A DNA stretch of 6,051 nt. It comes from an uncultured Ignavibacteriota bacterium (lineage in GTDB: Bacteria; Bacteroidota; Ignavibacteria; Tepidaquicellales; Tepidaquicellaceae). The stretch's first letter is position 1; every line of letters starts with the position of its first letter. The notes beneath the pieces are model-generated. The model was not told the DNA's origin. It saw nothing but the letters and a program-made list of their open reading frames with translations, and ran no database searches. A program made the position numbers and the translations under genes. This document shows positions 5,506-6,051 of this stretch, in pieces. Where the stretch lies: assembly GCA_903901375.1 (NCBI GenBank), contig CAIUQV010000541.1:1-6051 (forward strand). The letters are read 5' to 3'.

Positions 5506-6051
5506 TTATTTAATTAATAGCATTTTCTTTATGTCTCTAAAACTATTGCTCGTAAGACGGTAGAAATATATTCCGCTCGAATATTTTGTACCGTTAAAAG
5601 TTGCGTTGTATTTTCCCGGCGACAATTTCTCGTCCACCAGTGTTTCCATTTCTCTTCCGAGTGCATCGTAAACAGTTATCTTCACGCCTTCTTCTTTTAA
5701 TACGTCGAAAGTTACTTTTGTTTCAGGGTTAAAAGGATTCGGATAGTTCTGATAAAGTTTCCATTCTTTCGGAACTTCCGTGCTGATGTTGCTAATCCCC
5801 ACAACCTGCATCCACCTTGCGGTTTCAGCCACTGGGTTTGCCATCGAAAGCACAACCGCTGTATCGTTGCCCGTGCTGTCCGGACTCGTGTACGAACCCG
5901 TTCCGCTTCCAGTCCATCCTTTGAAAATATAAGTCTGCCCGTTGTACGAAACCACTTTCCCCGTCACTCCGAAACTGAACGCCGCCGCAGAATCATAAAA
6001 CACATTTCCGCCGTAAGTATTTCCCGCACTTGAAGTTATCACCAGCTTAAA
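5506..6051 (-). CDS. T9SS cargo protein, C-terminal part only (5' end beyond window)
   Basis: The frame is open to the right edge (the codons before the GTG at 6042 read F-K-L), so only the last 181 residues are seen and the true start lies outside. The visible part begins inside a divergent InlB B-type repeat, with FKGWTGSGTGSYTSPDS and ending ETARW, then a short linker. A complete T9SS type A sorting domain follows: KLYQNYPNPFNP, VYDALGREMETL, SGIYFYR and final KKMLLIK. The protein is therefore exported through the type IX system and shown at or released from the surface; its functional N-terminal domains are not in view. It aligns end to end with the last 182 residues of the next gene, about 108 identical positions by hand count with a single one-residue gap. 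It is immediately upstream of, and in the same frame as, that gene, so the two probably arose by duplication or shared domain exchange and are co-transcribed. Confidence 0.92.
   Translation of the reverse strand, partial: FKLVITSSAGNTYGGNVFYDSAAAFSFGVTGKVVSYNGQTYIFKGWTGSGTGSYTSPDSTGNDTAVVLSMANPVAETARWMQVVGISNISTEVPKEWKLYQNYPNPFNPETKVTFDVLKEEGVKITVYDALGREMETLVDEKLSPGKYNATFNGTKYSSGIYFYRLTSNSFRDIKKMLLIK

Noticed and set aside
6040..6042. GTG as a start for the second T9SS cargo protein
   Set aside because: The frame continues to the window edge as F-K-L-V and aligns with F-R-L-V inside the paralogue, so the GTG is an internal Val codon.
1..6051. CRISPR array, insertion sequence, tRNA/rRNA or phage and defence genes
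   Set aside because: There are no regularly spaced repeats, terminal inverted repeats, transposase motifs or RNA gene signatures, and almost all bases lie in ordinary coding sequence.

Overview
The window looks like ordinary chromosome from a Bacteroidota/Chlorobiota-type bacterium, most likely Ignavibacteria or a near relative. The strongest clue is that two adjacent proteins end in a type IX secretion (T9SS) type A sorting domain of the YQNYPNPFNP kind, which is typical of Ignavibacteria and related FCB lineages. Supporting clues are weak or absent Shine-Dalgarno sequences, AT-rich intergenic DNA and one possible Bacteroidota-style -7 promoter box. This placement is inferred from motifs, not from a database search.

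Layout. Bases 1-822 (+) hold the 3' part of a ferredoxin-like iron-sulfur protein, with its start outside the window. It converges on a minus-strand pair: a YciO/Sua5-type ATP-carbamoyl-transfer family protein (871-1485) preceded by a 75-residue unknown protein that appears to start at TTG (1498-1725). A single hairpin at 842-872 sits between the convergent genes and runs into the stop codon of the YciO-like gene. Next on the minus strand come a 330-residue lipoprotein of unknown function (1846-2838) and an 838-residue secreted Asp-box beta-propeller protein with a T9SS sorting domain (2983-5499). Last is the 3' end of a second T9SS cargo gene (5506-6051) that runs off the right edge. All gaps between genes are under 150 bases and are occupied mainly by intrinsic terminators (1783-1816 and 2933-2961).

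How the genes relate. The two T9SS cargo genes form a tight tandem, with 6 bases between stop and start and the same reading frame. Their last ~180 residues are clearly paralogous, about 59% identical by hand count. They are probably co-transcribed and both proteins are probably exported to the cell surface. The lipoprotein gene lies downstream of them but has a strong terminator in front of it and its own ribosome binding site, so it is probably a separate unit. The unknown 75-residue gene and the YciO-like gene probably form a two-gene operon. I see no functional link between the ferredoxin-like protein and its neighbours.

I found no mobile element, CRISPR array, RNA gene, defence cassette or other convincing undescribed system. 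The points most worth a second look are a ferredoxin motif with Leu in place of a cluster cysteine, the in-frame tandem of T9SS cargo genes, and two uncharacterised proteins.
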